A stretch of 64,000 bases of DNA from Halomonas urmiana (GCF_005780185.1 NZ_VBUI01000007.1:62001-126000); one strand, 5' to 3'; positions 18,791-26,821 are shown, counted from the stretch's first letter. The notes: generated from the sequence alone by a model not told the origin. A program made the numbers and translations.

Positions 18791-19932
18791 CCCTCGTCGA
18801 GCTGCTCACCGACTACACCATCCAGAACGTCGTCGCCGGCGCGGCCCTGTTGGGCCTGGTCAGCGGCGTGCTGGGCACCTTCGCGGTGCTGCGTCAGCAA
18901 AGCCTGCTCGGCGACACCATGTCCCATGCGGCGCTGCCCGGGGTCTGTCTGGGCTTCATCATCGCCGGCACCCGGGAGATCGGCAGCATCCTGCTCGGGG
19001 CGCTGGCCACCGGCGCGCTGGCCGCCCTGGTGATGCTGCTGCTGACCCGCATGAGCCGGCTCAAGACCGACGCCGGCCTCGGCATCACCCTGAGCGTCTT
19101 CTTCGCCATGGGGGTGGTGCTGCTGACCCATATCCAGGGCATGAACAACGCCTCCCAGGGTGGGCTCGACGCCTTCCTGTTCGGCCAGGCGGCGGCGACC
19201 CTGCGCTCCGACCTGTGGATCATGGGCGGCATCACCGCCGTGGCCCTGCTGCTGGTCGCGGCGCTGTGGAAGGAGTTCAAGCTGGTCTCCTTCGACCCCG
19301 AGTTCGCCACCTCCCTGGGCATGCCGGTGGCCTGGCTGGAGGTGCTGCTCACGGTGATGGTGGCGCTGGCCGTAGTGGTCGGGCTGCAGATGGTCGGGGT
19401 GGTGCTGATGGCGGCGATGATCATCGCCCCGGCGGTGGCCGCCCGCCAGTGGAGCCGCCGCCTCGAGGACATGGTGCTGCTCGCCGCGCTGATCGGCGTG
19501 GCCGGCGGGATCTTCGGCGCGCTGTTAAGCGCCCTCTCCCGAGGGCTCGCTACCGGGCCGCTGATCATCTTGAGCGTTTCCAGCGTGGTGCTGGTGTCGA
19601 TGACCCTGGCGCCGGAGCGCGGCTTCCTGTGGGAGGCGGTGCGCCGGGTGCGCGCGCGGCGTCGGCTGCGCTACCAGCAGGTGCTGACTACCCTCTACCG
19701 GCTCGCCGTGCATCACGACGACCCGGTCTACCGCTCGGAGCAGGGCATGCTCGACACCTACCACGGCCTGCGCACCCGTGCGGTGCTTAGCCAGCTCGAG
19801 CGCCGCGGCCTGACCGAATGGCGCGCCACGCCGCCCGGTGAGCCGGGGCCGCCCCGGCGCTGGGTGCTGACCCCGGCAGGCATCGCCGAGGCCGAGCGGG
19901 TGCTGGCATCGCTTGGCAGGGAGAACGCCTGA
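18787..19932 (+). CDS. Mn/Zn ABC permease with C-terminal winged-helix-like tail
   Basis: 381 residues. The first ~285 are an ABC-3 family permease with about eight helices, including [12 protein letters not shown] and the [14 protein letters not shown] signature. A ~95-residue cytoplasmic tail follows the last helix: basic [10 protein letters not shown], then helices ending in [15 protein letters not shown] and [16 protein letters not shown], the pattern of a winged-helix domain with a recognition-like helix and wing. SitC/MntC homologues usually stop after the permease. The start is the ATG overlapping the ATPase stop; translation from further upstream would run over the ATPase gene. Confidence 0.9.
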   Translation: MTLVELLTDYTIQNVVAGAALLGLVSGVLGTFAVLRQQSLLGDTMSHAALPGVCLGFIIAGTREIGSILLGALATGALAALVMLLLTRMSRLKTDAGLGITLSVFFAMGVVLLTHIQGMNNASQGGLDAFLFGQAAATLRSDLWIMGGITAVALLLVAALWKEFKLVSFDPEFATSLGMPVAWLEVLLTVMVALAVVVGLQMVGVVLMAAMIIAPAVAARQWSRRLEDMVLLAALIGVAGGIFGALLSALSRGLATGPLIILSVSSVVLVSMTLAPERGFLWEAVRRVRARRRLRYQQVLTTLYRLAVHHDDPVYRSEQGMLDTYHGLRTRAVLSQLERRGLTEWRATPPGEPGPPRRWVLTPAGIAEAERVLASLGRENA

Positions 19933-21071
19933 TGCTCACCGCCCTGCTCGACAACGTGGCCCTGCAGATCATGCTGGTGGGCGCCCTGGTGGGCATCGCC
20001 TCCACTCTGGTGGGCACCTTCCTGGTGCTGCGCGGCACCAGCATGCTGTCTGATGCCATCGGCCACTCCATCGTCTTCGGCATCGTCATCGTCTGGCTGC
20101 TGACCCACCAGCAGAGCGGCCCGGTGCAGATCCTCGGCGCCGCCCTGGCCGGCGTGCTCACGGTGTTTCTCACCGAGCTTTTGGTCAGCACCCGGCGGGT
20201 CAAGAAGGATGCCGCCATCGGCCTGGTTTTCCCGGTGCTGTTCTCGATCGGCGTGCTGCTGCTCAACCTCTACGCCCGGGACGTGCACATCGACACCCAC
20301 ACCGTGCTGCTCGGCGAGATCGGCTTCGTGTGGCTCGATACCGTGACCCTCGGCGACTACCGGGTGCCGCGCTCGCTGCTCTCGATGGGCGCCATGACGC
20401 TGCTCAACGCCGCCTTCGTGGTGCTGTTCTTCAAGGAGTTGAAGCTCGCCACCTTCGACGAAGCGCTGGCCCGGGCGCTGGGGCTGGCGCCGGGCCTGCT
20501 CTTCTACGGCCTGCTGCTGCTGACCAGCGGCACCGCCGTGGCGGCCTTCGACGCGGTGGGGGCGGTGCTCTTCGTGGCCTTCGTGATCGTGCCGCCCTCG
20601 ACGGCCTACCTGCTCACCGACCGGCTGTGGCTGATGTTCCTCTACGGCATCGCGGTCTCCATCGCCTCCAGCGTCAGCGGCTACGCCCTGGCGGTGGTCT
20701 GGGACGTCTCGATCGGCGGCATGATGGCGGTGATGACCGGCGTCTTCCTGATGCTGGCCTTCCTCGCCGGGCCGCGCTACGGCCTCGTCGCCCAGCTGCT
20801 GCGCCGCCGCGGCCAGCGCCGCCACAACGAGATCCGCACCCTCGCCGTGCACCTCTATAACCACGAAGGGGAGCCGGAGCAGGGCGAGGAGAACGTCATC
20901 CGCGCCCTGCGCGACCACCTGCGCTGGGACGCCGCCAAGGCCGGCCGGGTGGTGCAGCGCGGCAGCGACCAGCGGCTGATCGTGCGCGAAGGCGAGGCCC
21001 TGCGTCTTACCCCCCAGGGGCGCGAGATGGCCCGGGAGATCCTCGACCCCAGCGGCCGCTCGGCCGCATAA
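19932..21071 (+). CDS. Second Mn/Zn ABC permease with C-terminal winged-helix-like tail
   Basis: 379 residues, starting at the ATG that overlaps the previous stop (TGATG). Residues 1 to ~290 form an ABC-3 permease (SDAIGHSIVFG, VLFVAFVIVPPSTAYLL). The remaining ~90 residues are hydrophilic and again end in a wHTH-like pattern (NVIRALRDHLRWDAAKAGRVVQRG, LRLTPQGREMAREIL). It pairs with the preceding permease in the membrane. A degenerate copy of part of its 3' end lies beyond the fic gene at 22750-22794. Confidence 0.9.
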   Translation: MLTALLDNVALQIMLVGALVGIASTLVGTFLVLRGTSMLSDAIGHSIVFGIVIVWLLTHQQSGPVQILGAALAGVLTVFLTELLVSTRRVKKDAAIGLVFPVLFSIGVLLLNLYARDVHIDTHTVLLGEIGFVWLDTVTLGDYRVPRSLLSMGAMTLLNAAFVVLFFKELKLATFDEALARALGLAPGLLFYGLLLLTSGTAVAAFDAVGAVLFVAFVIVPPSTAYLLTDRLWLMFLYGIAVSIASSVSGYALAVVWDVSIGGMMAVMTGVFLMLAFLAGPRYGLVAQLLRRRGQRRHNEIRTLAVHLYNHEGEPEQGEENVIRALRDHLRWDAAKAGRVVQRGSDQRLIVREGEALRLTPQGREMAREILDPSGRSAA

Positions 21072-21074
21072 GGC

Positions 21075-21306
21075 TGCGAAAGCCACCCTTGTGGGAGCGC
21101 TGCTGGCAGCGCAAAGGGCGCCGCAGGCGCCTGGATGATGCCCGCCCTTGTGGGAGCGGTGCTTGCACCGCGAACCGGCGCGCAGCGCCGGCATCAGCGA
21201 CCCCGGCCCAGCGCTTTGCATGCCCAGCGTCCACAGCCTCCGGGCGGCGACACCGTTACCTGTAGGAGCGCTGCTCGCAGCGCGAATGGCGCCGCAGGCG
21301 CCTGAA
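21075..21306. repeat. REP-like repeat cluster A (three units)
   Basis: Three units of the pattern CTTGTGGGAGCG-N-GCAGCGC followed by GGCGCCGCAGGCGCC occur at about 21088, 21147 and 21259. Each is an imperfect inverted repeat able to form hairpins, with the CTTGTGGGAGCG or CTGTAGGAGCG head typical of Pseudomonas/Halomonas REPs. The first two units and their flanks recur beyond the fic gene. Confidence 0.75.
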
Positions 21307-21332
21307 GAGGAGGATGTCATTGCCAGCTCGCT

Positions 21333-21484
21333 TCGACATGTTTGCAGAATGCGTTTTTATCGACACGTCACATGGATGTGTCGATGCGGCAAGCATGTCG
21401 ATCAGACATGTTTAGAAATTCCATTTCCTTCGACACATCAGCTGGAAGTGTTCATGCCATCGACATAAGCTGACGACATGTCGA
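21333..21484. promoter_or_regulatory. Cluster of seven TCGACA/TGTCGA hexamers before fic
   Basis: The hexamer TCGACA occurs at 21333, 21360, 21430 and 21460, and its complement TGTCGA at 21379, 21396 and 21479. Several form inverted pairs: TCGACAC..GTGTCGA at 21360-21384, CATGTC..GACATG around 21395-21410, and the perfect CGACATGTCG at 21475-21484. The last site abuts the fic ribosome site. Such a dense set suggests a multi-site operator for an unknown regulator. Confidence 0.6.
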
Positions 21485-21498
21485 TTTTTTTGGAAAAC

Positions 21499-22614
21499 AT
21501 GAACATGAGCTGGCGCCCCGATCATCCCCATAACGGTTTGCCGCCGTTGCCGCCCGCCGAAGAGCTCGAGACGTCGGCTGTGCTCAAGGCCTGCATTCCG
21601 GCTCGAGCCGCGTTGGCGGAGCTGAAGCAGGCGGGTGAGCTGCTGCCCAACCAGGGCCTGCTCATCAACCTGCTGCCTCTTCTGGAAGCTCGTGACAGTT
21701 CCGAGATCGAGAACATCGTCACCACCACCGACAGGCTCTTTCAGTTCGCCCAGGAAAGCACCCACGCCGATCCCGCCACCAAGGAGGCGCTGCGTTATCG
21801 CACGGCGCTGAGCCAGGGCTATCGTGAGCTGGCCAGGCGGCCTCTGTGCACCAATACGGCGGTGGAGATCTGCAGCACCATCAAGGGCGTCGATATGGAG
21901 ATTCGCCGGGTTCCCGGCACCACCCTGGTCAATCAGGCTTCCGGCGAGGTGATCTATACCCCGCCAATGGGGGAGGACGCGCTGCGTGAGCTGCTGGCGA
22001 ACTGGGAGCACTACCTCCACGAAGAGGATGGTGTCGATCCCCTGATCAAGATGGCCGTGGCCCATTACCAGTTCGAGGCGATCCACCCCTTCACCGACGG
22101 GAACGGGCGCACGGGCAGGGTGTTGAACATCCTCTACCTGATCGAGCAGCGACTGATATCACTGCCGATTCTCTATCTCAGTCGCTATATCGTGCTCCAC
22201 AAGCCCGACTACTACCGCCTGCTGCTGGCCGTGACCCGTGAAGGGCAGTGGCAGGAGTGGTTGCTCTACATGCTCAAGGCGGTAGAGTTTACCGCTCGCT
22301 GGACCACCGACAAGATTGCGGCGACCCGCACGCTCATCGAGGATACGACCCGCCATATCCAGCAGCAGTTGCCCAGGGTCTACAGCCACGAGCTGGTGCA
22401 GGTGATCTTCGAACAGCCCTATTGTCGTATCAACAACCTGGTGGAGCGCGACATCGCCAAGCGGCAGACCGCTTCCAGCTATCTGCAGCAGCTGTGCGAG
22501 ATCGGCGTACTCAAGGAGATCCGCGCCGGGCGTGAAAAGCTGTTCGTGCATCCCAAGCTGGTTCGCCTGATGACCGAAGACAGCAACGAGGTGGCGCCTT
22601 GCCCGGCATCATGA
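21499..22614 (+). CDS. Fic-family protein AMP-transferase
   Basis: 371 residues. The Fic motif HPFTDGNGRTGR spans 196-207, with the catalytic His196. An N-terminal inhibitory helix motif SSEIEN (67-72, pattern S-x3-E-N) places it in the self-inhibited class II, like the 372-residue Shewanella SoFic. The C-terminal ~90 residues look like a winged helix (RQTASSYLQQLCEIGVLKE). Fic enzymes usually AMPylate hydroxyl side chains of target proteins. The ATG at 21499 is preferred (GGAAA five bases before); an ATG at 21478 lies inside a repeat site. The gene is bracketed by repeats, so it may be acquired. Confidence 0.9.
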   Translation: MNMSWRPDHPHNGLPPLPPAEELETSAVLKACIPARAALAELKQAGELLPNQGLLINLLPLLEARDSSEIENIVTTTDRLFQFAQESTHADPATKEALRYRTALSQGYRELARRPLCTNTAVEICSTIKGVDMEIRRVPGTTLVNQASGEVIYTPPMGEDALRELLANWEHYLHEEDGVDPLIKMAVAHYQFEAIHPFTDGNGRTGRVLNILYLIEQRLISLPILYLSRYIVLHKPDYYRLLLAVTREGQWQEWLLYMLKAVEFTARWTTDKIAATRTLIEDTTRHIQQQLPRVYSHELVQVIFEQPYCRINNLVERDIAKRQTASSYLQQLCEIGVLKEIRAGREKLFVHPKLVRLMTEDSNEVAPCPAS

Positions 22615-22749
22615 CGCTGCTCATTCACATAGCAACGCGGTTTGTTTCAATGGCTGAATGACTCAACTACTACCAGCTGATGCTGCTCCATCCCTTGACG
22701 AGCGATGATCGGCGGATCGCTGCCATCTACGCCGACGCATAGGACGTGT
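22615..22749. other. Unassigned gap after fic
   Basis: No supported gene. It may contain degraded coding sequence, because one frame gives a short protein-like run ending at the TAG near 22740, but nothing is recognisable. It leads directly into the copied permease fragment. Confidence 0.35.
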
Positions 22750-22794
22750 CCTGCGTGACCATCTTCGCCGTGACGCCGCCAAGGCCGGTCGCAT
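22750..22794 (+). repeat. Degenerate copy of the second permease's 3' end
   Basis: This segment matches 20906-20951 inside the second Mn permease gene at about 36 of 42 bases, including the shared run GACGCCGCCAAGGCCGG. It then joins GCATAA..GCGAAAGCCA, which matches the sequence just after that gene's stop. Compared with the original, about 113 bp in between are missing. It continues into repeat cluster B, so the duplicated tract is longer than this line. Confidence 0.7.
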
Positions 22795-22798
22795 AACC

Positions 22799-22920
22799 CC
22801 GCGAAAGCCAACCTTGTGGGAGCGCTTCTTGCAGCGCGATGAGCGCCGCAGGCGCCTGGATGATGCCGCCCTTGTGGGAGCGCTGCTTGCAGCGCGAATG
22901 GCGCCGCAGGCGCCTGGGCC
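22799..22920. repeat. REP-like repeat cluster B (two units)
   Basis: Two units starting at about 22812 and 22870, each CTTGTGGGAGCGC..GCAGCGCGA followed by GCGCCGCAGGCGCC. The stretch GCGAAAGCCA..CTTGTGGGAGCG..GCGCCTGGATGATGCC is nearly the same as the first part of cluster A at 21075-21145. The fic gene is thus flanked by direct repeats about 1.7 kb apart. Confidence 0.75.
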
Positions 22921-22972
22921 GTCTTCCGGCCAGCGCCGTCGCCTCTCAGCGAAAGTAAAATAGCGAGGTTCG

Positions 22973-23003
22973 TTATTTTAATTTCGCTCGTAAATTAAAA
23001 TAA
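22973..23003. promoter_or_regulatory. 12-bp inverted repeat in the AT-rich NERD gene promoter
   Basis: TTATTTTAATTT (22973-22984) and AAATTAAAATAA (22992-23003) are perfect complements with a 7-nt spacer, in an AT-only patch inside GC-rich DNA. It lies about 135 bp before the NERD-domain gene. Composition and symmetry suit a repressor or silencer site; none is identified. Confidence 0.45.
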
Positions 23004-23135
23004 GCGTCGCCGCTCCCCCCGCGACCTTTGCATGGCTGGCCCCCAGGCCGCTTTGGTGGCAGGCTGGTCGGTAACGAAAAGTTGCAAGATGCTACCGATT
23101 GCCGGCTGATCGGGCCGATATGCAGGGATAAGACG

Positions 23136-24149
23136 ATGATCCTTAAGGAAAAGGATGCCTCCCCGAACGGGGAGGGCCGGGGCGGCGACGAGCGCGCCTT
23201 CTACGGCCACAAGCAGGAGCAGGACGTCGCTTTCCAGCTCCGCCGCGCGTTCGGCGAGCACAAGCAGATCCACGTCATCAACGACCTGCGCCTCGAACAC
23301 CGCGGCGAGTGGGCGCAGATCGACCACCTGATTCTCCACCCCTACGGGTTCATCATCGTCGAGTCCAAGAGCATCGTCGGCGAGGTCACGGTCAACGCCG
23401 CCGGCGAGTGGTCGCGCAGTTACCAGGGCAATTGGATGGGGATCCCGTCGCCGATCTGCCAGGGTGAGCTTCAACTGGACCTGCTTAAGTCGCTGCTGAG
23501 CGATAACGTCGAACATTTTCTCGGCAAGCTGCTGGGGATCCAGACTCAAGTGGCCCATCGCGAATGGACCACGCTGTGCGCTATTTCCAGCACCGCTATC
23601 CTGCATCGCGACAAGATGCCGAAGGACGTAGCGAACAGGGTCGTGAAAACCGAGTTCGTGGCCAGCAAAGTGAAGCAGTTGGTCGGCAACTTGAAGGTGG
23701 GCTTTCTCAAGGGACGAGCCGGGTTTTTCGCGGGGGAACTCGACAATATCGGCAGCTTCCTGCTCGAGCATACCGTCCAAGTGAGCACCGCCTCGGCCAG
23801 AAGCGCCAGCGCACCCGCCACGCCAGGACCGGCCGCCCCCATTGCCGAGCCCGCGCCGCACTATTCATCCACCCCAGCGCCGGATGCAGCCTCAGCACCA
23901 ATCGAGCCTACTGAGCAGACCCAAAGCTTGGTGACCTGCAAGCAGTGCGGAGAGGTTCATCATCTCACCGGCATGTACGGCCAGTACGGCTACTACGTGA
24001 AGTGCGGCCGCTGCAGCACCAACACCTCGATGAAGCAGCCATGCCCCGCCTGTGGCTGGAAGAGCGTTCGCGTGTCCAAGGATGGCCCGGAGTACACCGG
24101 CAGCTGTCGGAAATGTGTGCAGCAGTTTCTGGTTTTTCGGCAGGAGTAG
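23136..24149 (+). CDS. NERD-domain (nuclease-related) protein with C-terminal zinc ribbons
   Basis: 337 residues. The NERD domain (about 20-140) keeps the restriction-endonuclease-like core Asp63 (QIDHLIL) and Glu76-x-Lys78 (VESKS). A Pro/Ala-rich linker (about 215-260) leads to four CxxC pairs (CKQC, CGRC, CPAC, CRKC), enough for two zinc ribbons. The catalytic triad suggests DNA cleavage, the ribbons nucleic-acid binding; the physiological role of such proteins is unknown. The ATG at 23136 follows AGGGATAAG. It sits in accessory DNA after the fic gene. Confidence 0.85.
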   Translation: MILKEKDASPNGEGRGGDERAFYGHKQEQDVAFQLRRAFGEHKQIHVINDLRLEHRGEWAQIDHLILHPYGFIIVESKSIVGEVTVNAAGEWSRSYQGNWMGIPSPICQGELQLDLLKSLLSDNVEHFLGKLLGIQTQVAHREWTTLCAISSTAILHRDKMPKDVANRVVKTEFVASKVKQLVGNLKVGFLKGRAGFFAGELDNIGSFLLEHTVQVSTASARSASAPATPGPAAPIAEPAPHYSSTPAPDAASAPIEPTEQTQSLVTCKQCGEVHHLTGMYGQYGYYVKCGRCSTNTSMKQPCPACGWKSVRVSKDGPEYTGSCRKCVQQFLVFRQE

Positions 24150-24319
24150 GGGGATGACAGCTATCGACCGAGGCTGTGTGAAAATTCACTGGCCGCTACA
24201 CTTTGCCAAGGCCCGCTGAGGAAATGTGGGTTACAACGTACTGATCTTACCCAGCATTGGTGGACACCGACCTAAGCGATCATTCGAGCCTCAAAGGCCT
24301 CTGGGCTGATCATCCCGAT

Positions 24320-24814
24320 GGCACTCTGCCTGGGTTGGTATTGCCTATCATCTTGGGTACTTCGCATCCATCAATTCGGTGGCGCTCTTATTCGGTGGTA
24401 TCTTCCTCTTCGAGGCGCTGTTACTTGGTTGGGCTGGCCTCAAACGCAAACCGATTCGGTACGTCTATAAGCGTACTGCAAGGCATTTGATTGGCGTCTC
24501 ACTGGCCGTGTACGCCTTGGCTTACCCGCTCTTGGCCATGACACTCGTTCAGCCCTACCCTTAGACCCCTACGTTTGGGGTGCCTTGTCCGACCACGCTC
24601 TTCACGGTCGGGCTCTTCTTCATGTCGACACCAGCCCTTTGGAGGCTTGTAGTGATCCCTCTACTTTGGACGGTGATTGGCAGCTCTGCAGCTCTGCAGC
24701 TCTGCAGCTCTGCTGCTTGGCGTAGTGACTGACTTCGCGTTGTTGGGAGCCTGGATGCTTCTCATCACTTACATCATCGTCGGTGAGGTTCAGAAAAGGC
24801 GAGCCGCTGCCTAA
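24320..24814 (+). pseudogene. Decayed DUF6064-family membrane protein
   Basis: The frame from about 24320 reads WVGIAYHLGYFASIN, LFGGIFLFEALLLGWAGL and LAYPLLAMTLVQPYP. It hits a TAG at 24562-24564, then resumes with TPTFGVPCPTTLFTVGLL and LLWTVIGSSAAL, all consecutive DUF6064 motifs. A four-copy CAGCTCTG repeat (24681-24712) then throws it out of frame; the last part (GVVTDFALLGAWMLLITYIIVGE, residues read in the next frame) runs to a TAA at 24812. The 5' end is missing too. With two repeat copies instead of four the frame would be restored there. Confidence 0.75.
24681..24712 (+). repeat. Tandem 8-bp repeat (CAGCTCTG)x4
   Basis: Four exact head-to-tail copies of CAGCTCTG inside the DUF6064 relic. 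Removing two units gives the family-like continuation IGSSAALLLGVVTDF, so this array looks like a slippage expansion that broke the gene. Confidence 0.9.
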
Positions 24815-24902
24815 CGCTGCATAAATCCCGCTGAAGCTGCCTGGTAGCCACTGGCGGGCCATCATTTTCCATCCATATGGCATTGCGCCTCTCCTTTAAT
24901 AT

Positions 24903-25385
24903 TTATTGTTCTTGGCCCTTTTCGGAGGCCAAAACTTTCGACTGTACTTTACCGATACTGGCCATATGGGCAATGAGGTAAGCGGCACTCTTCTCGCCGA
25001 TATTCAACGCTTTTGCGAGCTCCGCTGCATCAGTTTCCCCGCTCTCTTCCAGATGTCGAAGCGCTTCACCTTCCAAGGTTTCCAGCCACTCCGCAAAAAG
25101 TTGGTGCAGCTCAGGGGTAGCGAAAGCCGCCATGTCAGTGGTCCGCTTGATGGTGGTCAACATCTCAGAACACATGCCCATGCACATCTGCATCATCGGG
25201 GGCATCTGAGCGCCGCCTTGCTCCCCCTGACCCATTTGCGCCATCATATTTTGCATCATGGCCATAGGACTCGATCCACCCTTGCCCATCATCTTCTTTG
25301 CCATGCCCATACCCATTTCCATGGGGCTGCCACCACTATCTTGTTCCTGGGCTTCGGCTTTCGCCTTTTCGTCTTTTTCGCTCAT
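24903..25385 (-). CDS. Uncharacterised Met-rich small protein
   Basis: 160 residues; no family recognised. The N-terminal part is charged (SEKDEKAKAEAQEQ), followed by a Met/Gly/Gln-rich stretch (about 20-75, with repeated MMxxM and MCMGMCSEM) that could bind soft metals such as copper. The C-terminal ~70 residues look helical with an HTH-like run (AAELAKALNIGEKSAAYLIAHM). ATG codons at 25388 and 25385 both follow AAGGAGAG; the second has better spacing. It is 63 bp downstream of a methyltransferase gene on the same strand, probably co-transcribed. The region's GC content is lower than its surroundings. Confidence 0.7.
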   Translation of the reverse strand: MSEKDEKAKAEAQEQDSGGSPMEMGMGMAKKMMGKGGSSPMAMMQNMMAQMGQGEQGGAQMPPMMQMCMGMCSEMLTTIKRTTDMAAFATPELHQLFAEWLETLEGEALRHLEESGETDAAELAKALNIGEKSAAYLIAHMASIGKVQSKVLASEKGQEQ

Positions 25386-25448
25386 CATTCTCTCCTTCTC
25401 ATCATGCAGCTGAGATAAAGTCACATTGATGAATTATCGAATGCTAAC

Positions 25449-26066
25449 TTATGTAATATGCTCATCGCTGTCTTCTTTCCGGCGGAAAACAGCGCCATAG
25501 TGGAATGGTGGGAATTGCACGATCTTCTCCAACTCAAACCCCACCGGTTCCACAATGTTCTTAACTTGCTCCGGCGACATGCGCATCTCGGTCTTGGGAC
25601 CACGCGGCTGTCCGAGAATGACAGTCTCCTCGAGTGGGAGCTGGTGCCAGTTAACAATCCCGAGACGACCACCGGGTGTGAGTGCGGCAGCTACACTGCG
25701 CGCCATGGCTGCTTTGTCCGGTACGCCGTGGAACGTGTTAGCAATCATGACGAAATCGACGGCTTCCGGCACTAGCTTCGCCAAGTCGCGTGCATCGGCA
25801 CAGATCCATTGTCGTACGCTCGCACCGACGTGTTCGACTTCGGCCTGCGCCTTTTCCAGCATAGCCCGATCAAGGTCTACGGCGTAGAGCTTGCCCTTGA
25901 CGAAGGCGGCTAAAGGTGCGGTGAAGTATCCGTCTCCACAGCAAAGGTCCACGACAGTCATGCTGGATCTTATGCCAAGAGATCGAATAACGCCCTCCGG
26001 GTTTGGCCAGAGAGTGTGCCACCATCCAGGATCCGGCATAGCCGTTGCAGGGAACATTTGGTCCAA
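25449..26066 (-). CDS. Class I SAM-dependent methyltransferase
   Basis: 205 residues. Motif I VVDLCCGDGYFTAPLA, the acidic motif II YAVDLD, and the post-II ICADARDL plus LTPGGRLGIVNWH segments define a Rossmann-fold methyltransferase. The N-terminus (PDPGWWHTLWPNPEGVI) is that of a small group of uncharacterised enzymes. AGGAG lies 9 nt before the ATG. Substrate unknown. It is transcribed leftward with the Met-rich protein gene, so both may serve the same stress or metal function. Confidence 0.85.
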   Translation of the reverse strand: MDQMFPATAMPDPGWWHTLWPNPEGVIRSLGIRSSMTVVDLCCGDGYFTAPLAAFVKGKLYAVDLDRAMLEKAQAEVEHVGASVRQWICADARDLAKLVPEAVDFVMIANTFHGVPDKAAMARSVAAALTPGGRLGIVNWHQLPLEETVILGQPRGPKTEMRMSPEQVKNIVEPVGFELEKIVQFPPFHYGAVFRRKEDSDEHIT

Positions 26067-26116
26067 CTCCTTTGTTCGGTAACGGACTGTGATTTACTCC
26101 TAGACCGTTCTTGACT

Positions 26117-26145
26117 GTGTTACTGCGCACCAGTTCACCAGTCAA
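26117..26145 (-). promoter_or_regulatory. Candidate promoter with overlapping inverted repeat
   Basis: On the minus strand TTGACT (26145-26140) and TAACAC (26122-26117) are 17 bp apart, a plausible -35/-10 pair 51 bp before the methyltransferase ATG. TTGACTG (26111-26117) and CAGTCAA (26139-26145) form a perfect 7-bp inverted repeat over the same span, so a repressor could bind on the promoter. Confidence 0.4.
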
Positions 26146-26501
26146 TGGTTCGGCAGTACACTAGTGGTGCGCGAAAATATACGATCAAGTACTTAGCAGA
26201 TCGCTCGCTGGTATGCTCGCTAGGCTCGCACCCCTAAGCTTTGCATCATATCGGACCTCACTGATCGGCTGCTTCTAGTACTACAGTCGTCGTTGCCTTA
26301 TGGATCCCCCTCCGCTGCCGTGGTGCATTCGGCTTCTGACGTTCTGTGAAGTCGTCTTCTGAAAATGACACGGAGACTTCCTGGATGGCAGGTTTTGCGT
26401 AAAGAAATTCCGTAAATTTTCTTATGTGAAAAAACGTACCAAAGATGAATATCACGCAAACTTTTGGCCAACGGTGCGGTGCAACGTTACCCCCGAATCA
26501 A
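26146..26501. other. AT-richer gap with no recognisable gene
   Basis: About 355 bp of lower-GC sequence between the methyltransferase promoter and the lipoprotein gene. Short open frames exist but none has a ribosome site or a recognisable product. No RNA gene was identified. Confidence 0.4.
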
Positions 26502-26750
26502 TCACGCACCAGGTGGGACATGATGTCGAAATTCAGCACAATCTCCGGGAGGTGGCTGCTGTCCCGCGGGGCGATCGGGATACCAGATCCGACATTCGCC
26601 GGGAGGCGGAAGGTGACCGTTGGGCACTCCTGAGCTTCGCTCATTCACGGGATAGCCCGTTCCGTAACCGTAACCATCCGCATAAACGGCACAGCCCGAC
26701 AGGGTGGTTGCGGCAAGCAGTGATGCCGCCATGAATCTTAGTTGTGTCAT
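26502..26750 (-). CDS. Small Pro-rich lipoprotein
   Basis: 82 residues. A signal peptide ends in the lipobox LSGC (Cys near residue 18), so the mature protein is lipid-anchored. The C-terminal part GHLPPPGECRIWYPDRPAGQQPPPGDC is split here as GHLPPPGECRIWYPDR and AGQQPPPGDC, a motif seen in small proteobacterial envelope lipoproteins of unknown role. The ATG at 26750 follows GGAGAGGCGT. It is 71 bp downstream of the nickel-exporter-type MFS gene on the same strand. Confidence 0.8.
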   Translation of the reverse strand: MTQLRFMAASLLAATTLSGCAVYADGYGYGTGYPVNERSSGVPNGHLPPPGECRIWYPDRPAGQQPPPGDCAEFRHHVPPGA

Positions 26751-26821
26751 ACGCCTCTCCATTCGAAGTATTGTTTCGTTCCCTGCGAGGCGCGTCGTTT
26801 TTGGTGGTGGCCCTGGTGCGG

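Noticed and set aside
19758..21320. A 520-codon minus-strand frame over the second Mn permease
   Set aside because: Antisense to a well-supported permease and made of low-complexity His/Gln/Glu sequence; not a gene.
21478..21498. ATG at 21478 as start of the Fic gene
   Set aside because: It has no ribosome site and falls inside a TGTCGA element, while ATG 21499 has GGAAA at proper spacing.
21071..23135. A classical insertion sequence around fic
   Set aside because: No transposase frame or terminal inverted repeats with short target duplication were found; the repeats present are REP-like plus a duplicated permease end.
24681..24712. CRISPR or minisatellite array
   Set aside because: The unit is only 8 bp with no spacers, and the surrounding frame shows it is an expansion inside a pseudogene.
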